DNA of 64,000 nt from Prostheceraeus crozeri (taxonomy: Eukaryota; Platyhelminthes; Polycladida; Euryleptidae). Shown piece after piece: positions 1-13,378 of this stretch; within the stretch, counting starts at the first letter, position 1; every line of letters begins with the position of its first letter. The stretch spans positions 517,533-581,532 of the forward strand of contig CAJQUW010015337.1 of assembly GCA_907163375.1 (NCBI GenBank), written 5' to 3'. The notes below the pieces were generated by a model. That model saw only the letters and a list, made by a program, of their open reading frames with translations. It was not told the DNA's origin and made no database searches. The position numbers were made by a program, and so were the translations under genes.

Positions 1-359
1 CATCAATATGAAATGGCTTAGCCGATGGTTGGACATCGTTGTCCTCAGCTAATTTTTGATTATTCAAATGGCGGAAAATCAGTGATTCCCTGAACAATTA
101 GTCACTAACACAATCACATAAATGCGCAACGCAATGTCAACGTTGAAGACACTTCACACAAACCTTGTGCTGCAACAATGCAGTGCAGTCGATGCTCAAA
201 GCTAGCGCTTTCAACTTGACTTAATCCACTACTGCCAGTATGTCGAGCAAAGCGGAAAAATTGAACAAAGGACCTTGTTGCATTTTTTAATTGTCGAGCA
301 TGGACCGAAACACACAACGAAATAACACAAAAAAATTGTGTAATAAAAAAACTAAAATA
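1..359. other. Intergenic, nothing recognised
   Basis: No coding region, RNA gene or clear repeat was recognised. Short open frames here show no family resemblance. Confidence 0.5.
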
Positions 360-1290
360 CTTACTTACTCTTACTCCTCGTCTAACGTCTCTTCTTCCCC
401 AGGGTTGAGGGTCCGACGGTTTGGGAGTGTCGACATTTTGGGTGGATTCGTCTCCTCCACTCTGCTCGGTTCTGGGCTATGGCAGGGTCGAGGCGCAGGG
501 AAGCCAGGTCCTTCTGGACGTTGTGCCACCACTTCTTCTTCTGTCCTCCTCTGTTGTTTCTCCCCGGGATCTCATGGGTGAGAACTTTTCGGGGCCATTT
601 CGACGCAGACATTCGCTGGAGATGTCCGAACCATTTTAATCGGTTTTGTCTTACTGCGAGCTCTAGGTCATGTAGTCCCAGTTTGTTCTTGAGTTCTTGG
701 GTAGAACAACGCTCGCGGAGTCCGGCAGGGCATATCCATCGGATCATGCAGTTCTCATTTTTGACAAATCGGGCTAGGTCTTCTGCCCTCATAGGCCAGG
801 TCTCAGAGGCATACGTCAAAATACTCCTTATACAGGCCTTGAAGACGTGTCCTCTGTGCTTCAAAGAGATGCCCTTACTCGTGAGGACTGGAAGCAGATT
901 ATGGAAGCTCTTCCAAGCGCATCTAACACGTACGGTTACCGCTCCAGTACATCCTCCACTGCTGTCGATGACGTCACCGAGGTAACAAAAATCCTGTACC
1001 ATTTCGTAGGTCTCATTGCCGATGTTCATATTCGCAGGTGGGGACACTGTTGCTGGAAGTTCTCCATTACAGCGATGACACTTGAAGTTGGGATCCACTT
1101 GTAGAACAGAGAGACTCGTGCATCTTTGATGGATCCACTTCCTACAAGCTCCACACTGTATGGAGTTTCGTCCGACACCTTTGTAACAGACACCACATGG
1201 ATATCTCCCCTTACATTTTTCTTTTTGCTCATGTTGAACATGCTGGCTGATGAGAACCTTCGTCTTTGCTACGTTTATTCTCAGTCCCAA
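360..1290 (-). mobile_element. LINE remnant, C-terminal part of reverse transcriptase ORF with PHD-like zinc finger
   Basis: The - strand reads through the end of a non-LTR retrotransposon ORF2. In order: the post-catalytic segment LRINVAKTKVLIS; a PHD-like zinc finger (CGVCYKG, then CGACRKWIHQRC, then CHRC); then FCYLGDVIDSSGG, SILTYASETWPM and NRLKWFGHLQRM; and an Arg/Lys-rich end with AEWRRRI. These are the usual hallmarks of the ORF2 C-terminus in RTE-like or related LINEs. The catalytic part is absent, so this is a 5'-truncated copy. A GTAAGTAAG-type simple repeat at about 360-372 may be the 3' tail. The open frame continues upstream of about 1290 into a hydrophobic run that looks accidental. 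LINE identity is secure, the clade is not. Confidence 0.8.
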
Positions 1291-1489
1291 AATAAATAAT
1301 GATAAAAATAATAATGACAAAAAAAAACAACAAATAAACGCAAAACCGAAATACACACCGAAACCGAACAGCAATTATCTGAAGAATACTTCATCTATGA
1401 TCAATGCTCTGCTTGAATTATTGCACAAAAACTTGCTGTTGTTTCAAATCAAACGATTGTAGACAATGGTTCGACGATTGATAAAATGA

Positions 1490-2310
1490 TGGAAGATAAT
1501 TAGAATGCTGAATATGTTCCTGAAACATGTTCCCGAAACTCATGGATGCATCCGTCAACAGACAACATTATGGATTACATGGTGAAAAATTACCTGCTGC
1601 TCTTGATGGATTAATTTCTGTAATCCAACAAGAGATTGTCTATTGCCGATCAAAGTAATGTTCCATTTTCTTGTTATTCCAAATTTATTTATGAACTTCT
1701 GAACATAACTGTTTCTAATGTAGTATTCAGACAATCTGATAGTAATAATGCGTTAGCATTACCTTTGTTATTGATCAAGGAATGCCTATGGTTTTACAGT
1801 TGACTGGTCAGAAGAAATTCAATTTTTATATTTTCAGTGTAGTTTCTAAACAATCGGAACCTTACTTCAAATCAATGCAGTGACTCTCTCCCCAATCATC
1901 TAACGAGCATTTCAAAAGATCACAAGTCACTATTGCAAAGTCATTCTTTAATAACCACTGCAGATGCTTCAGGAACAATATTGTCCAAATTTTCATCTGA
2001 TTGTCTCCTACCAATTTTGAAATTTACTCCTAGTCATTTACAAGATGCAGATACGTTTGTAAACATGGTGAATTCGCTCTTACTTGATACAGTCAATAAT
2101 TTATATTTCAGTTCTTTAGATGTCAAGAATTTGCATGGATATATTCCTCCAAAATAGCAGCAACATCCTTCAAATTATATCAAACACTACCGTAGTTTGA
2201 GCAACATGAAAGTGTCACCCCTTTATTCAATGTGTCAATGCAAGATTTTTCTATACTGATGCGCTTAACAAATACATCTGATGTTCTGATGATCTACTAT
2301 TTTAGCGGTT
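1490..2310 (+). mobile_element. Penelope-like reverse transcriptase fragment, decayed
   Basis: The peptide at 1933-2157 has the pattern of a Penelope-type reverse transcriptase palm: PILKFTPSHLQDADTFVNMV followed by LYFSSLDVKNLHGYIPP. The family version reads roughly L-x-S-x-DV-x-x-LYTNIP. Flanking sequence is broken in several frames. No GIY-YIG endonuclease or terminal repeat was recognised. It could instead be another kind of reverse transcriptase relic. Confidence 0.45.
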
Positions 2311-2689
2311 CTATATATGGATTCTGTGGAAAAGAAACTTCTTACTAGATGTCCTGACAACATTAAATTATGACGACGATATATTCGTTACCAGCGTGTC
2401 TCCTCCGAATAAAATAATTTCGGTGGCAAATGAAGTGGGTGCTCTTATATCCTTCACTATTGAATTACCAGTGCTTGACAAATTCCTTCTCTTAATGCAA
2501 CAGCATCATTCAAAGGAAGTGCGTTTTCTACGGAACATCATAACAAATCATGTCACAATGGCCATTCAGTTCCTGGGAAATGCTATGCTCCTCTCTTCCA
2601 AAGTCTTAGTGCATGCGCGGTCATCGCAATTGTTCAGATAATGTTTCATAGAAAATGGGCATTGATTTTATTCGCTCTCGTTTTTTGAT

Positions 2690-3130
2690 GCAAGAGTTGA
2701 GTATTCTATTCTTGCTTTGACTTAGACTTGCTACTTCCTACTCCTTCCTGAAACATCGGGCGACGAGTTGTCTCCATTTTGCTCGATCAGTGGCGGTTTG
2801 TCTGGCACCTATTCAAGTAAGCCGCATGTTCGCAAGATCTCTTCGCGAAATATCCTTCTCCACATCTTACACGGTCTTCGTCTCCTTCTTGTACCGCCTG
2901 GTGGTACCCGATCCATTGCAATACGAGCAGGAAGGTCATTGGGTAGGCAAAATACATGGCCAGCGCGTAACCATGTCCGTCAGATCTTCCAGGCCGACCA
3001 TCTCATCGCGCTCTGGTTGGAAGCATGATCCCTCCATGATATACGAACGATGGCTCGAATGCAAGTTTTCTCAATCAAGTTTTCTGCATAAATTGACTGC
3101 GCATTTCCAAGTCACATGCATAGTTTGCTG
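2690..3130 (-). mobile_element. LINE remnant, extreme C-terminus
   Basis: The - strand gives pieces that read AGYVFCLPNDLPARIAMD, then PPGGTRRRRPCKMWRRIFRE and TATDRAKWRQLVARC in shifting frames. These correspond to the GH-x-x-R, GRP-x-x-W and DR-x-x-WR segments that close many LINE ORF2 proteins. The + strand open frames over this stretch are shadows. It is broken in several places. Confidence 0.6.
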
Positions 3131-3179
3131 TTGGCATCACGATGGACGATGGACTTTATCCTATTCATCTTGTTAACAA

Positions 3180-4080
3180 GTGTATTGCGGTCGATAAAAA
3201 CACGTAATGAAATCTGATCAACTCTTAAAGTATGACAGTATGAAAAACCACTTATTTGCGAATTCCTTGCATCTATGAAACGCAAGCTCGCTTGATAACT
3301 GAACAATTACGTCGCATAATCCGTTTCAGTTGTTGATTTTAATCTTTTCTTCTTTCTGGGTTATGATTTGAGGACCCTAAAAGGGCAGCAAAGTAAGCTA
3401 AAATGTTTAAATCATTCAGTTTCAAAGTTTGCCAGACATGATGATGATTGGGCCTTGCTAGAAATAGCTATCGGAAAGGGTGCGCATATGTAAAATCATG
3501 ACATAAATGAATTCCATAACATCAAAAGTCGTCAAATCGCATGTGCAGTTTGATAGATAAATTACTAGTTATTACTTAGTCAAGTTAGTGGTCTTACATG
3601 ATTGAATACATTTTCAAGCAATTTTTGGTGAATTTACTTCACTTCATTTCGGAGTTCGTTTTGATATTCCCCTTGTTTTTGCACATGTCTACATGCTGAG
3701 ACGTAAAAGCGGCAAGCCTCTCAATCGAATACTTTTCATTAGTTAGTCAATCAAAGTTTTTTATAGTTTATTGATGCGGTAATATTGGCATAAGGGCTGC
3801 GGACTTTTTTATTAGACTCCTTGATTTGATGTCTTCAAATGACTGTAGTTCTAGCAAATTACATTACATCTGAGATTTTTCTGTCTGATCTTGAAAATGC
3901 ACTGTGATATATGGAATGATGTGCACTGTGATCAATGTGATGCTATCTTTAAGTGTCTATCCATGACATGCAATTCTAGCTTTGTTACACATATTTTGTC
4001 AGACAGAAAATTGGAGGACAAAATGATAGAATGGGAAAATTTAATGCACGACAAGATATATGCGAGTATAAATGATTCCT
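3180..4080. other. Intergenic, nothing recognised
   Basis: AT-rich sequence with only short unconvincing open frames. No repeat or RNA gene was recognised. Confidence 0.4.
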
Positions 4081-5400
4081 GAAATGTATCTGCACTTACA
4101 CCACAGTGAGGGTGCATATGTCTCCACAGTTTCGTTTTAGTGTTAAGAAAACTCGTCATCAAATTCTCTTACACCACACTTTTCAGATTGCAGTCTGCGA
4201 AACTATGTAGAATAATTCTCTTACACCACAGTTTTGCCCGACACTCACTTCATAGAAAGGTAATAAAAAGGGCTTTCTAAACATCTCTCACTGTGTACAT
4301 TAGGTCGGTGAGATGTTTAAGAAATAAACAATTAAGCACATTGTAAGAAGTTTAACGAGGATCGCAATAAATCATTGGAAGAGAAGGATAATCTTGTCAT
4401 AATGTCCAATAAAGTCGTTGAGGTAACACATTTCTATTGAGATTTTTGCTAATGTAAATGTAAATGTGAAATCTTTAAGTTGTGTATTAAGCATCCATGG
4501 CGTTGTTCATTAACTAAACATTCTGCCAACATTAAATTTGTCCGAATAAAATATTCTGCAGTTTCTGAACGACGGTGTAACACCGAAATAGGCTCAGTAT
4601 TCTGTGGTTTTCAGTGTTATAGAGTCTTTCAAAATAATGGACTAGTAATTCTGCCTAACATATAACTAAATCGGTTCACTTTTCTGTCGGTCGAATTTTT
4701 AGTCAATTAATGAATTTAAGTTAATTGCTAGTTCGGGCCTATTATATTAGTTGTGCTTTCGCACATAGCCTATTTCACACGCTTCAAAAAATTATCTATT
4801 TAACTAAAGTGTTTCAACGGTTATCCATTTGATTGCATAACATTATAATTCTGATGTTTGCAACAACTTGTCCCGTGTGCGGGACAATTGGTTTTTCAAT
4901 GGGCAAATGGTTTTTCTTTATGTTTGTAACTGTAGAAAAAATTCTCATACATCACAATTAGACCAATTAAGGAGCAAGAAAGTATGATGAGATTTACAAC
5001 ACTGTTTTGTTCTCGTGTTACGAAAACTCTTCGTCAAAATCTCTTATAAGACCACTGTTTTCGGAATGTAGTTTGCAAAACTGTGGATGTGGAAGAATGT
5101 TTCTCTTACACCACAGTTTTGCCCCGCGACTCACTCACTTCACGAAATGGTAATAAAAATGGCAGCACAACAGTGAGGGTTGTTAAGAAAACAGTTGTCA
5201 AAATCTCTTATAAGACCACTGTTTTCGGAATGTAGTCTGCAAAACTGTGGATGTGGAAGAATGTTTCTCTTACACCACAGTTTTGCCCCGCGACTCACTC
5301 ACTCCATGAAATGGTAATAAAAAATGGAAGCACAACAATGATGGTGTATATGTCGCCACAGTTTTGTTTTGGTCTCTTGTTAAGAAAACAGTTGCCAAAA
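4080..5400. repeat. Duplicated repeat region sharing CTCTTACACCACAGTTTTGCC
   Basis: A unit beginning CTCTTATAAGACCACTGTTT at 5041 recurs at 5205, so the period is about 164 bp and the two copies are almost identical. A diverged partial copy with CTCTTACACCACAGTTTTGC lies at about 4150-4270. Related words (ACACCACA, AGTGAGGGTG, GGTAATAAAAA) occur at 4095, 4210, 5110, 5275 and about 5758. The array looks like a small satellite or an expanded piece of a non-autonomous element. Short open frames inside it are incidental. Confidence 0.7.
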
Positions 5401-5929
5401 TCTCTATACTCCGAGGATGCACATATCAATGTCAATGTAAACTACATGCATGGCCCTCTTTAATAGCGAAAAATTTAGTCCTCAGAAAATTCAATGGGTT
5501 AAAAATTCTGTCGACTTTCCTAAAACATAAAAATCATGAATACCTCCTCACCGAATTTAAACTGAGAAATAGTCATGCTTTGATGTTCATCCACTTCTTG
5601 AAGTTCGAATGCCTTGTCGTTGTAAAAACAGAGTTTCCGTTGAAGTCATCCGTCTGCCCCACATCGCTTGCCCGCGCCAACCATAAAATATCCGGTTTCT
5701 CTGATTCTGGCTGAACAAACACTTTCCCCCTCATGCGCGAACCGTGGAAAAAATCTCATACACCACACTTAGACCAATGTAGGGGTAAGAAACTGTGGTG
5801 TAATTCGGTTGCACCACTCGTAATTCAACTCGCGCTTCGCGCTCGTTGAATTGACTCGTGGTGTAACCTACAATTACTAGCTGGACGTGAATCCTAGCAT
5901 ACTCACTCCTCACTTCACCCTGCTATGTT

Positions 5930-6715
5930 AGTGGATTGCACTTTTTTGTCCAACAGCTGTCATCCCTTCTTGCAACGTGCACGAACCATAGCAGACAAGA
6001 CGTTTTCATCGCACGACAAATCTTCATATTTCTTGATTAGAGATCCGATCTTGAGGAGGGACGCCACAAATCCAATGCACCATTCTCATGTCGTTGACCT
6101 CAAGTTGCCTCATAGATTCGTTCGTCATGGCCCACGTGTCGCTGCCGTGTTTCTGACGCACGCATAGTGAATCTTGGTCTCCGTAAGTTCAGTCTCATGT
6201 TTGTCAGAAAGGGTGAGAGTTCTCTGAATGTACTTCAACCGCTTTGGATACGATCCTGCACGGCAGTGACAGCACACCCACATTCGTCCATCATCTCCTT
6301 GAGGTAGCAAAATCCAACCATCTGGTAACGTTAACCAATCGTTCTTCTACTCCTTCGCATCTCAGAGCCACGTCGATACCTCTCTCAATCAATGAAGGCC
6401 AGTTAGAGACCATTCTTCTTTTGAAGGCTCTTGAAGCTGCCAAACATGAAAAATGTCATGTCTGATACCTTTACCAAGCATAATTTCGAATCGCAGTTCG
6501 CTTATCTCAGCGGCATCACTGATCGGCATTTCCAACAAGTTTTCGAGAATCTTCATTACTCGGTCGAGGAAGTTGCATTCCTCTAAAACTACACACCATT
6601 GTGTCATCTTTGCCTTTGTAAATTGGAATTGCCTTAGTTGCCAACCAACAGGTACTATTTTATCTCTCAATATCGAGTTGAAGAGATCAAGTAGCCACGC
6701 AATACCTGTCAAACC
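5930..6715 (-). mobile_element. LINE remnant, reverse transcriptase domain
   Basis: On the - strand the frame begins GIAWLLDLFNSILRDKIVP, then continues with VMKILENLLE and MLGKGIRHDIFHVWQLQE. This matches the fingers region (WLTDLFN-x-IL-x-x-x-x-VP and PGKGTTDAIF-x-x-RQLQE) of one common LINE class. C-terminal pieces follow down to about 5930 in other frames. The copy is broken by several frame changes and stops. Confidence 0.7.
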
Positions 6716-6719
6716 CTAT

Positions 6720-9302
6720 GCAAGTGAGAATTTCCAAGAGTACGAGAGTCTTGTCAGACTTGCAAGCATGGATAGAGATTTTTGACTATGGTGACAATAA
6801 TATGTACAGACAAAAGATTGTGTCATGGAGACCAATAAATGCCAACAGCTGATCAAATACACTCCTACTCTTAACACAGGTTATTAATTTGGAATGGGTT
6901 TTGAGCCATAGTTTGTAACAGAATATCCCGTGAAGAGTATTTCTTTTGGGCAGCAATTGTCTCCTTGATCTTTCAAACATGTAGAGAAAAGTTGACAATT
7001 TTTTCTGTATTTGCATAAACACCCTGCATAGGCCCCAAATCAATACTCTGCATGAGTGGTTCTTTATGAAACCGACTTAATAGAATTTTCTCTTTCTTAC
7101 AGGTTGAAAAAGTGCTTATTGGTTAACTAGAAATGCCTAAGCTAGATTTCTTGATTTTAATTTGTAGAGCATAATCAAAATGGTGACTTGATACAGCCTA
7201 CACGTCATATTTTCCTTAGTTGTGCCTACGTTGATTGTGTTAGTGATGCTGTATAGAAATCCTTCCATGCATAAGTTGTGCCTATAAATGGAGATTGACA
7301 AAATATACTTTTGTATAATTTATATAGGTACATGGAGTCATTATTGTCTTACTGTATAATAGCGATTTCGTTAGGTAGTTCTTTCGGGATGAACATGGGC
7401 ATTGTGACTGAATCAGGGCGTACAGAGTCGCTCTTAAGTCTGAAAATTCTATTTTGATAATTTCCTTATACCATCTGTAATAGACGGCCGCCTTGACGAA
7501 GTGTTTGAAAAATAAGCGGCAGTATAAGAAGTGAGTACTAAGATATTTGTAAGTGTAGGATCTGTTAGATATGTGATGCGTAACTGGGACTTCTTTATGT
7601 GTCCTTGTTATTAACGATGTTTTCTTTATACTCGTATGTAGTCATCTTGCGTTCATAATGTGCTAGATAGAAATAGTGTGACATCGTGTTAAGTGCTGAG
7701 CCTTCATTACTAGTAAACGGATGAATTAGGTCTTAATGATTGCTGTCAATAATACATATTAAATCAATTTACTGAATATCGATTGAATATGTATTGAATA
7801 CTATGTATTCATACTATATACCATATATTTATATTCATACTATGTATTGAATATAAATCAGTCGCTTGAAAATGGTCTGCGTCGTAGGCCGAAAGAACTG
7901 GCGCAGATAAAAACGAATTGTATTTTTTCAATTAATTTATAAGGGACTTCCCAGCTTGCAGACATTCGATGTTTTGATATGAGCTGACAGCTTCCTTCAA
8001 GGTCGAAGCAGTTTTACTGTGCAATATTATTCGATGTTTAACCAACCTATTTTACCAGCAGCAAATGCTTATATTCATAATCGAACAAAAATCAGAGTCC
8101 AAACTTATGCTTGAGAAATAGAGATATCATTCTGAGGATATGAACCTTCATTTTTTTGGCGCATTTTCGACGTTGAAACCCTTTTCGTCAAGTCTGCTAC
8201 TTTTTTCATGCTTTTTGCTCGATATGTTCATGTTATAAAACCACAATACCACAGGGCCACTACCTCGACAGAATGACACCGTATTTCGGGTGAGATTCCT
8301 CAGTTTTCTCTTCATGATGATTTTGTGAAGGTATTTAATCGTACAATTCTGATCAACATTTCTTAATTGCTAAGATAGCAATTGCTAAGGGTGTGTTACA
8401 GTGATAGCTGTGTTGCTGAACAGACAAATGTACCGTTTGAAATGGATGAGTGGTCGATGACACGATGAATGGTTGCAGCAGACTTAACACAATGCATGAA
8501 TAAAAGGCAAATAATCACTGTAGTTGTATTCTCATTGAAATGTGCATGATGTAGATTTAGTTAATTAAAGCGATACTTTCTGCAGGTGTATTTTATCTTA
8601 ATTTTGACTAAACATCTTCTAATTTCGGAGATAGAGTTGTGAATTTGTTGTAAGAACTGACTTCAGTATATAAAGAGACATCATGAATGACCGGTCACTA
8701 TTATGATAAAGAATTAGTTCTTTAACTGATGAAGAACAATGACCAAACTTAAGGCATTGTTAAGTTCAGTAAGTTAAGGCATTGCCAAGTTCAGGCGCCG
8801 TTCATGTTAAGGACCATCTGTCTTAAAGATCGCAAAAGTCATCACCTCAATACAATAGTAGCATCAGTGGCCTTTATAGTTGCATTGCCTCTATGAATAA
8901 GCATCATCACAGATCTGAGATATAGTGCATATTTATCGTTAATTTGCAACACGGTTCACAGATGATGGATTATTTCTATGACCATCAATAAGTCATGTAG
9001 ATTATTGCTCTGACCATTTTAGGTTTGTAAGTTTCTGAAAATCACATCGGCAAGCGCACTAATATTCCGATGAAAATCTTTTCTTAGCTATTTTGTTTGT
9101 AGGTAAAACCCGAAAGAGTTGTCTAAGTTTCGCTTCACCACTTTGATCAGCATTTCACCGCAGCGGATGCAAACATACTATTCTACATCTTATAATTTCA
9201 ATGTTAGATAGTATTCAACTTTAGTGTACATTAATTGCTTCAAGAAACATTCTGCAACCTTATGCAACTTAGGCTATTATGTTTTTTGATTATGCCCAAA
9301 AG
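6720..9302. other. Intergenic, nothing recognised
   Basis: About 2.6 kb of AT-rich sequence. A few near-repeats of GTATTGAATATAxxTATTC lie at 7760-7860. No coding potential was recognised. Confidence 0.4.
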
Positions 9303-10002
9303 CAGGGGTGTGGAAGCGAAAGCGGAAACGAATGCCCAACGACCACTTCCGCTTCCGAAGTATCATGATACTAATGACTGACGGAATTCGCGTGTCAGGA
9401 CGAGGTGAGGCACTTCCGACTTCTGACCTTAAGTCTTGATATGAGTTAAGTAACAGTTGTCATATTCAGTGCTTACCCTATTACACCTAATTACAAATTG
9501 GCATCTGTATTACTAAATGTAGTTACCTCTAATTTTTTCATTATGATGAAAACGAAGGTTTTTATCTCAGAATGGCATTCGAAATCAGAAAGCCTCAGTA
9601 TCATCTTATCAAAAACAACTTTACACAATGCGGATTGGTGTGTCTTGAGGAAATTTCATTATAGCATTCTCAAACATTCTCTTGGTCGTTTAATATTTTT
9701 TTACTACACACGTGTTGGGAAAATATATCGTTTTTATTTCGCAATTTCCCAGAGATCAAAATTTTCAGTAAATTTGAAAAATATTTGGTTTTTTTGGCAA
9801 GTCAAAAAACGCATACAAGTCAGCTAGGGTTTGCGACAGAAAGTTCGTGGAGACTGAAAAGTGTTAACGTCAAAACCTATAACTCGTAAAAAAGTGGAAA
9901 ATGAAGAAGGAGGGGCTCGAAATCGGCAGGTTTGTGGCCCATGTCCAGTCTCCAATAATTGGAAACAGAAGTGACTAAAATTCAATCGCTTCCGCAGCCT
10001 TG
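9303..10002. mobile_element. Small hAT-like non-autonomous element
   Basis: The left end reads CAGGGGTGTGGAAGCG and the right end, read inverted, CAAGGCTGCGGAAGCG, so 12 of 16 bases agree. The flanks CCCAAAAG and CTTAAAAG resemble a worn 8-bp target duplication. The interior has no transposase motif. Size and ends fit an old hAT MITE of 700 bp, but the worn ends leave doubt. Confidence 0.45.
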
Positions 10003-10204
10003 CTTAAAAGCGAGATTTAAGTGATATTTCAGACGGTTTCTGATCGACTTTTTATGAAGCCTACATGGATCAGATTTTTGAAAGAATGAAGTTTTGCATT
10101 AAAGGAGGATGAAGAGTTACAATGAAAAACCAATGTTGGAAGCTTTAATTCCTTTCCGCCTTTCCGAATGCATTCGCCTACACAGTCCGCGTCAGGGTTA
10201 GTCA

Positions 10205-12075
10205 ATTAAATTTTCCAATAGCACAATTTTTTATCGCAATGGATGTGCTTATGACTAGGGGAGACACCCCTGTAACTGGCAATGTATCCATGAGACGCCA
10301 GAGTCAGCACTAGTGAGCACGGCCCTGATATTGTGGAGGATTGCTGACAAGGCTGTTTCTGTTGGAAGTCGGATGACACAGATGCAAACGAACCGGGGTT
10401 AAGGAGCTTGAAAAAGGACCTTCCCATAAGAGCAGCTATTTCCCTTGTCGGCTTAATGGAGTGTCCCTGTATGCCTGCATCCTTTGTAACACATCAGGGC
10501 CTCCAATGGTGGTGCAGGGCTGCTGTTAGTTTGGTGCTGGGTGGTTTGGGCTAGATTGTTGCTCCTGTTGGTCCACTCCACACCTTCGGGTGTTTCTGAA
10601 GCCGTAAATATTTTGCAAAAATATAAATTTCCGAAAAATCTTGGTCATTACGAAATCGAGTCTGCCTTTTTAAATATTTTCATCAAAGACCCTTAAAATT
10701 CATGTCATTTTACTCTATGTAACATGTTCTCTTATTTTCTTGTCTCACAATCACCTGAGAAAGTATTAATGAATATTGTTCGTCGGTTGCTTCGTCTGCT
10801 GCCAATAATAACTAATTCTATGATAAATTATTCATAAATGCGTTTGCAAAAGTAAATCATGTGTCAATTAAAATTCTAAAGGATGAGTTCAACAAATTTT
10901 CGTATTTGACCAAACGACGAGAGATAATATTCACATTTTTAATTTGTCAATTTGCCTGTATTCCCCGTCCGGGCTCTGGAGTCACTTCGGCTGTTGTTCT
11001 AGCATATCACAAAGTTATTGAATTTTTGGATACAAAGTCTGGCGCTGTTAGAATTATGACAACTGATTTTTCTAAGGCTTTTGATAAATTGCTGCACTCT
11101 ACTATTGTTTCAGCTTGTGTCAAGTTTGATTTGCCTAATTTTGTAGTCAGATGGGTGTATAGTTTCTTGTCTTGTCGAAGACAGCGAGTAAAATTTATCG
11201 GTGGTGTGACATCTGATTGGAGTTGTGTACCAAGTGGTGTCCCTCAAGGAAGTGTAATTGGGCCAGTATTGTTCTGCTTGGCTACTGATTCGCTTTCTGC
11301 TGTCTGTTGGAATACCTTCATGGTGCGCTATGCCGATGATGTTACCTTCCTTCATTTTATTCGAGACAGCTCTGAAGATAATCTCCAGCAAGAGCTTAAT
11401 AGCATTGATAGATGGTCCTCCGATATTGGCTTGCCTCTCAACAAAAATGTGTTTTGTAATGGACATTGTAACAAAAAAGAATCTGGTTTTGTCTGATGTT
11501 TATTTTCCAGATGGTAATGCCTTGTGTCAGGTCTCATACATTCGCATTCTGGGCGTTACTTTTTCTAGTGACATGAAGTAGAATTTGTATTTGGATGATT
11601 TGGTTATGAAAGCGAGGAAGAGACTTTATGTCATGTACAATCTTAAGAGATCGGGTTGCCCTGCTACCCTTATGTACAGATCATACTCGCTTTTATTCGC
11701 TCCATTTTTTAATTTGATTATCCAGTTTATTGCAATGCACCGGACTATCTATTTAATAAAATAATGCGCTTGGAGAGGCGAGTGTTTAGGATTATCAATT
11801 CGAATGAGTTTCCTTCATTCATCGAAGTTGCCACAAAGATGTGTTACAAAATGATTTCATCAATTGAGGGGTCGTCTTCTCACCCCTTGTCTGTTATGTT
11901 CCAACCACATAATTGTCGACTAATTCGTTCTCAGTGAACTTTGCGTCCACCATTCGCAAAAACTGAACGCTTTCGTTGTTCATTCATAAAATTTTGTATT
12001 CTATGATCTTGCACTTTTGTAATGCGTTCACCGACTGTAACCATGTGAAGCAATAAAGATATTATTATTATTATT
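10205..12075 (+). mobile_element. CR1/Jockey-like LINE remnant with reverse transcriptase and ATT tail
   Basis: The ORF at 10861-11496 carries PRPGSGVTSAV, the catalytic MTTDFSKAFDKL, SGVPQGSVIGPVLF and VRYADDVTFLHF motifs, which are reverse transcriptase blocks 3 to 5. After a frame change near 11460 the protein continues (SYIRILGVTFSSDM) and then decays towards 11940. The copy ends in an ATT microsatellite at 12059-12080, the kind of 3' tail used by CR1 and related LINEs. The GC-richer stretch 10205-10600 may be the 5' untranslated part of the same copy, joined after an internal deletion. No endonuclease domain remains. Confidence 0.75.
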
Positions 12076-12340
12076 ATTATTGATGTCATTCGATTGATAG
12101 GCGGACGTCTACCTAGTTCTATCGACCTGAAAGCGCGGGACACCGAAGTGCTCTATTTTGGTACTGACTTTCAATCTACTATTCGACCTTAAAACAAATG
12201 CAGTTTCTCTTTTGCCTTTGATATCAATTTCAACAAATTATAACATCTCTCTTGAAAAGTTCTTTTGAGTGTTTTCAAACCACTGTTTTTGCAAATAATG
12301 TTGTTACATTCACCACTCGTCCAACTAACACAGCAGGCGG

Positions 12341-13378
12341 TTTCAAAGTTCCGTTTAATCAGACTACGATTGAGTTTCGGTCAACCGAACCAGAGTGTGA
12401 TTAACGACAGATGCCAGCTAACCAGAGTAGGGTTGTTTCAATCAACCGCATTCTGATTAACCACGACCTATCATTAATCGGAATCCGATTCGTTATTGCA
12501 TCGACGCTCTTCCCAGGTCTGCCACAACAGCAACGGTCTCTAGCATGAGCTGGTCGCTGGATATGAAGGATGAATCCATCTAACAAACCCACCACTTGCC
12601 GACCTTTAATCTCTCCAGTCTGCGAATACGATATTTGATCAGAGTTTGGTAAAGAAACATATTTTTGTGCGATTGATGCCATCCACTCGGATACCAAATG
12701 AGTACGGTAAGTTAAATGGGCAGTTGATGTCGCAATTCCAGCTGATCGCCCCAATTGACGAAAGTATCCACCTCCACACAAAAACTCCACAATATTGTCA
12801 ACCATCCTCTGACTTGTTGCCAGATGACAACCACGATGGTCCACAATTCTTTCGCCATGAAATTAATTTCCTAAATGTTCCAATTCACTTCATGACAGGC
12901 GAAAAGTTCGTTCGTTATCATGTTCTGATTCACTTTGAGCTTGAGCGCGTTTATATGGTGCCGATCCAGTTCTCGAGAATTGGATTGCACCGGCTCCAGC
13001 AAGAAAAACGGCTGTCATCTCCTCAACTGATTTCAACCGAACCGAGACTTTGAAACCTGACACGTTTAATCGAATTTCCAACGACCTGCTCGTTGAACAA
13101 ATAATGCATGGGGGAGATACAACGAACCTGCGTTGATTCAACCCGATACGCTCGTTGAACCAACCGGATTCTGATTGTTTATTATTTTCCTACCGGACGC
13201 AGGTTGTAACTACAGTAATGGGGTTGAAGGAGTCAAACAACCGTGTTTATAGGATAGATTTCAACATTTTGGGTTAAACAGAAAATGTTAATTAGGTCAT
13301 TGCCCTTTTATTCAATCGGAATCAGGTTAGTTCCATCGCAATCCGGTTGATTCAACCCAATCTATCGAAACTTTGAAA
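12341..13378 (-). mobile_element. PIF/Harbinger-like transposon remnant
   Basis: The ends form inverted repeats: TTTCAAAGTTCCG on the left and TTTCAAAGTTTCG (inverted) on the right. The - strand frame 12401-12844 encodes FLCGGGYFRQLGRSAGIATS, a helix-turn-helix-like region, then VVGLLDGFILHIQRPA. The latter resembles the first catalytic Asp block of Harbinger transposases (VIGxIDGTHIxIxxP). The rest of the catalytic domain is lost. The interior is rich in CAACCGGATT and AATCGGA words in both orientations. Family assignment rests mainly on that one block. Confidence 0.5.

Noticed and set aside
291-1104. Several + strand open frames over the first LINE
   Set aside because: Shadows of the - strand LINE reading; they have no similarity of their own.
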